Source: a bacterium
GTDB lineage: Bacteria; Acidobacteriota; Polarisedimenticolia; Polarisedimenticolales; Polarisedimenticolaceae
Direction: 5' to 3'
DNA length: 64,000 bases
Assembly: GCA_024226515.1 (NCBI GenBank)
Contig: JAAELQ010000205.1
Coordinates: 1-64,000 of the forward strand
The notes beneath the pieces were generated by a model. That model was not told where the DNA came from, did not search any database, and saw only the letters and a program-made list of their open reading frames with translations. Below, piece by piece: positions 62,293-64,000 of the stretch; within the stretch, counting starts at the first letter, position 1; the number at the start of each line of letters is the position of its first letter. A program made the translations under genes and the position numbers.

Positions 62293-62534
62293 CCTGGCTC
62301 GACCCCTCCTCGCGCTCGTTCTTCGACTGTGCCTGCATTGAGGCCATGCGGCAGCTCATCAAGGAGCAGGACGGCCCCTCCTACGCCAACGTGCCGGAAG
62401 ATGCGGTCTGCATCGCAAAACTACTCACCGAAGAGCGCGCGAAGGTCCTATCCTCGCTGCCTCCGGAGCCCGAGTCTCAGGAGACTGTCGCAGGCTCGAC
62501 GATTCTCCCGCCGATCGAGGACATGGAGTTCTAG
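62289..62534 (+). CDS. Hypothetical protein
   Basis: An 81-residue helical acidic protein, GTG start overlapping the previous stop. Two adjacent cysteines (FDCACIEAMRQL) may be functional. No family is recognised. Confidence 0.55.
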   Translation: MTWLDPSSRSFFDCACIEAMRQLIKEQDGPSYANVPEDAVCIAKLLTEERAKVLSSLPPEPESQETVAGSTILPPIEDMEF

Positions 62535-62876
62535 ATGCGGCTCCGCGCGAGACACTACCGCCGAGCGGTTCACCTCCTGCTCGCCCGGGTCGGCCGGAAT
62601 CACCGGCTACCCAAAGGGCCGGAAGCAATCGAGATTTCCCAGGCGCCGGACGGCGCCTGGGTCGATACCCACGTATGGCTCGCAACACACGAGGCACGCC
62701 TCCTGCTTGAGGACGGCACGCCCCCGGCGGTCGACCCAGATCAGTGGGCGGACATGACCGCGGAGGCCGTGAGCCTGCAGACGGAGTGGATCGGCAAGCG
62801 CGGGCGCGCTCGCGGCCTGAGACGACTCGCGACCCTGCTTGAGCAGCAGGCGTCCAGACTGGAGAAAGAAGCATGA
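62535..62876 (+). CDS. Hypothetical basic protein
   Basis: A 113-residue protein starting right after the previous TAG. The basic N-terminus (RLRARHYRRAVHLLLARVGRN) and helical C-terminus (RGLRRLATLLEQQASRLEKE) may bind nucleic acid. Stop overlaps the next ATG. Confidence 0.55.
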   Translation: MRLRARHYRRAVHLLLARVGRNHRLPKGPEAIEISQAPDGAWVDTHVWLATHEARLLLEDGTPPAVDPDQWADMTAEAVSLQTEWIGKRGRARGLRRLATLLEQQASRLEKEA

Positions 62877-63046
62877 GTACAATCGCAGAAGCAATGGCGT
62901 GGGGGTTCGGGACGATGGTCGGCGCAGGAATTGCGGCGCTGGCGTTCTTCGGACCGTTCGCCTTGATCGGGTTCCTTTGCCTGCGGTCCGCCGTACAGCA
63001 GGGCGCGAGTGCCGCCGCGGATTCCCTCAAGGAGAAATTCCAGTGA
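62873..63046 (+). CDS. Small membrane protein (57 aa)
   Basis: ATGA-coupled 57-residue ORF with one long or two short membrane spans (FGTMVGAGIAALAFFGPFALIGFLCL) and a helical charged tail. Followed directly by a small lipoprotein. A holin or i-spanin role is possible but not shown. Confidence 0.5.
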   Translation: MSTIAEAMAWGFGTMVGAGIAALAFFGPFALIGFLCLRSAVQQGASAAADSLKEKFQ

Positions 63047-63195
63047 GGCGTGGGCTCATCCTTTTACTCTTGCTGTGTTCAGGTTGCACCGGGCGCCGGC
63101 TGGTACCCATGCGTGCGGATGAACCGCGCGACCGCTACGGGCTGCCGCGCAGCACTGAGCGGCACCATGACCACTGCTACAGGCGCTCCCGATGA
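63043..63195 (+). CDS. Small lipoprotein (o-spanin-like?)
   Basis: GTGA-coupled 50-residue ORF with MRRGLILLLLLCSGC, a lipoprotein signal (Cys15 as lipid site, with Ser-Gly before it), then a short charged mature part rich in Arg and His. A tiny lipoprotein after a membrane protein gene is the usual layout of phage spanins, so this is the best lysis candidate in the window. Confidence 0.5.
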   Translation: MRRGLILLLLLCSGCTGRRLVPMRADEPRDRYGLPRSTERHHDHCYRRSR

Positions 63196-63386
63196 TGGAC
63201 CTCAAGTCTCGAATCTTCTCCCTCTTCTCTGGCCTCGGTCGCGGCGACGTAGACCTGGGAAACGACATGCTCTGGCACAAGCCGAAGCATACTCCCGAGC
63301 GCCTGGACCAGCTCGGCCGCGCCAAGCGGCGCCGCCGGGCCGCGAACAAGCGAGCCCGAGCGGCTCGGCGCAAAAATCGTAGCTGA
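63192..63386 (+). CDS. Small basic protein
   Basis: A 64-residue protein, ATGA-coupled. The C-terminal half is almost all Arg/Lys/Ala (AKRRRRAANKRARAARRKNR), so nucleic-acid binding is likely. Confidence 0.55.
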   Translation: MMDLKSRIFSLFSGLGRGDVDLGNDMLWHKPKHTPERLDQLGRAKRRRRAANKRARAARRKNRS

Positions 63387-63390
63387 GCGG

Positions 63391-63396
63391 TATCAT
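63391..63396 (+). promoter_or_regulatory. Leaderless-type -10 box TATCAT
   Basis: TATCAT, then GGGGCG, then GTG 63403. A GTG start at the exact N6 distance. Confidence 0.5.
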
Positions 63397-63402
63397 GGGG
63401 CG

Positions 63403-63624
63403 GTGAAGCTCCAAGCCGGAAAATGCGCGTGCTCCAGGTGCGACGAGAAAGTGGAAGGCTCTCGGGTCTTCTGCGAACTGCACTGGAACTACCTCACCGC
63501 CCACGACCGCGCGCGACTCGCCCGCGACTACGGGACACCCCACTGGGAAGCGTCTGTCGAAGAGGCCGCGCGCAAAACGAATCAGCTTGAGGCCGCGGTG
63601 GATGCGCGCACTCGTTGGAGGTAG
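63403..63624 (+). CDS. Small zinc-binding protein
   Basis: A 73-residue protein from GTG. CACSRC and FCELHW give a CxC-xx-C/CxxH metal site; the rest is helical and charged. Upstream box TATCAT supports the GTG start. Confidence 0.6.
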   Translation: MKLQAGKCACSRCDEKVEGSRVFCELHWNYLTAHDRARLARDYGTPHWEASVEEAARKTNQLEAAVDARTRWR

Positions 63625-63627
63625 ACT
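63622..63627 (+). promoter_or_regulatory. Leaderless-type -10 box TAGACT
   Basis: TAGACT, then TGTGGC, then GTG of the DNA polymerase gene. The TAG is the stop of the previous gene. Confidence 0.5.
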
Positions 63628-63633
63628 TGTGGC

Positions 63634-64000
63634 GTGCCTCTCCCCGCCAAACGCCTGGCGTGCCTCGACCTTGAAACTTTCCGGTTCGGTCTAGAGCACG
63701 GTCCCCTCCCGCACCCGGTCACGTACGCAATTGCGTGGCGCGACCCGGATACACGCCAGATCAGCACGTGGCTTTTCGGGAACGGGGACGAGGGCGTCGA
63801 GGACTACATCCTGCGGATGCTAGAGGACGAGGACCTGATTATCGTCGGGCACAACTTTGCGTTCGATCTCGCTGTCCTCCACATCCACCACCCGCGCCTA
63901 CGCGTCGCGATCTGGGCCGCGCTCGCCGCAGGTCGCCTGCGCTGCACGCTCATCCAGGAGAGCCTCCTGCGCGTCGCCACCACCGGCAAGATCCGCAAGA
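63634..64000 (+). CDS. DNA polymerase, N-terminal 3'-5' exonuclease part (cut by window end)
   Basis: The frame is open from GTG 63634 to the window end (122 codons). ACLDLETFRFG shows the ExoI motif with Asp12 and Glu14, and IIVGHNFAFDLAVLH the ExoII motif with Asp78, as in family A phage polymerases with a proofreading domain. A stand-alone exonuclease is possible until the rest is seen. The start is chosen from the TAGACT-N6 promoter spacing and the absence of another in-frame start near it. Confidence 0.75.
   Translation, partial: MPLPAKRLACLDLETFRFGLEHGPLPHPVTYAIAWRDPDTRQISTWLFGNGDEGVEDYILRMLEDEDLIIVGHNFAFDLAVLHIHHPRLRVAIWAALAAGRLRCTLIQESLLRVATTGKIRK

Noticed and set aside
1..64000. Integrase, repressor, CRISPR array, rRNA or tRNA genes
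   Set aside because: None seen by eye on either strand; the genome part shown looks like that of a lytic phage, though genes outside the window could change this.

Overview
The window is a continuous 64 kb piece of a GC-rich tailed-phage genome with siphovirus-like gene content. It has a tail tube protein, a -1 frameshifted tail assembly chaperone, a 976-residue tape measure and no contractile sheath. I saw no integrase, transposase, rRNA, tRNA or CRISPR array. Both ends cut through genes: the 3' end of a probable portal or minor head gene on the left, and the start of a family A type DNA polymerase on the right. The host is inferred, not shown. The best clue is a secreted protein (44112-45086) whose dockerin-like repeat and C-terminal domain look like those of secreted proteins of Planctomycetota.

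Layout. 1-23.8 kb (+) is the virion module: scaffold, capsid, small head proteins, head-tail connectors, fibre-like proteins, a 1195-residue protein with about 33 imperfect 20-residue repeats, tail terminator, tail tube, chaperones, tape measure, then a tail tip cassette resembling gene transfer agent gp12-gp15 (DUF2460, DUF2163, NlpC/P60, Phage-tail_3) with a Kelch-repeat protein inserted. 23.8-29.8 kb (-) is a recombination and replication block: GNAT protein, DEAH helicase, Cas4-like Fe-S nuclease, DUF669 ssDNA-binding protein and Sak4-like ATPase. 29.98-32.25 kb (+) is a primase-polymerase/helicase. 32.25-34.95 kb (-) is a tightly overlapping operon of small genes. 34.95-35.5 kb is a non-coding divergent control region with repeated TGTSACR sites, the best candidate here for an origin or operator array. 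35.5-40.0 kb (+) and 40.04-42.27 kb (-) hold small genes, an orphan LigA N-terminal domain, a beta-helix protein and a sliding-clamp-like protein. 42.4-64 kb (+) holds secreted proteins, a nucleotidyltransferase, a DNA methyltransferase carrying an in-frame LAGLIDADG domain and a nested NUMOD3 ORF, a Holliday-junction-resolvase-like nuclease, a metallophosphoesterase, an SPFH protein, a dATP/dGTP diphosphohydrolase relative, the terminase small subunit, a second beta-helix protein, small membrane/lipoproteins and DNA polymerase.

Gene expression. Most genes abut through ATGA, GTGA, TTGA or TGATG overlaps, implying translational coupling. Outside the virion module the first gene of a unit is often preceded by a TANNNT hexamer exactly 6 nt before the start codon with no Shine-Dalgarno sequence, the layout expected of leaderless transcripts. 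A second class of start has a conserved AGTTYG element about 41 nt upstream followed by a GAAAGGG-type ribosome binding site. Functional names below rest on motifs read by eye; no database search was run.
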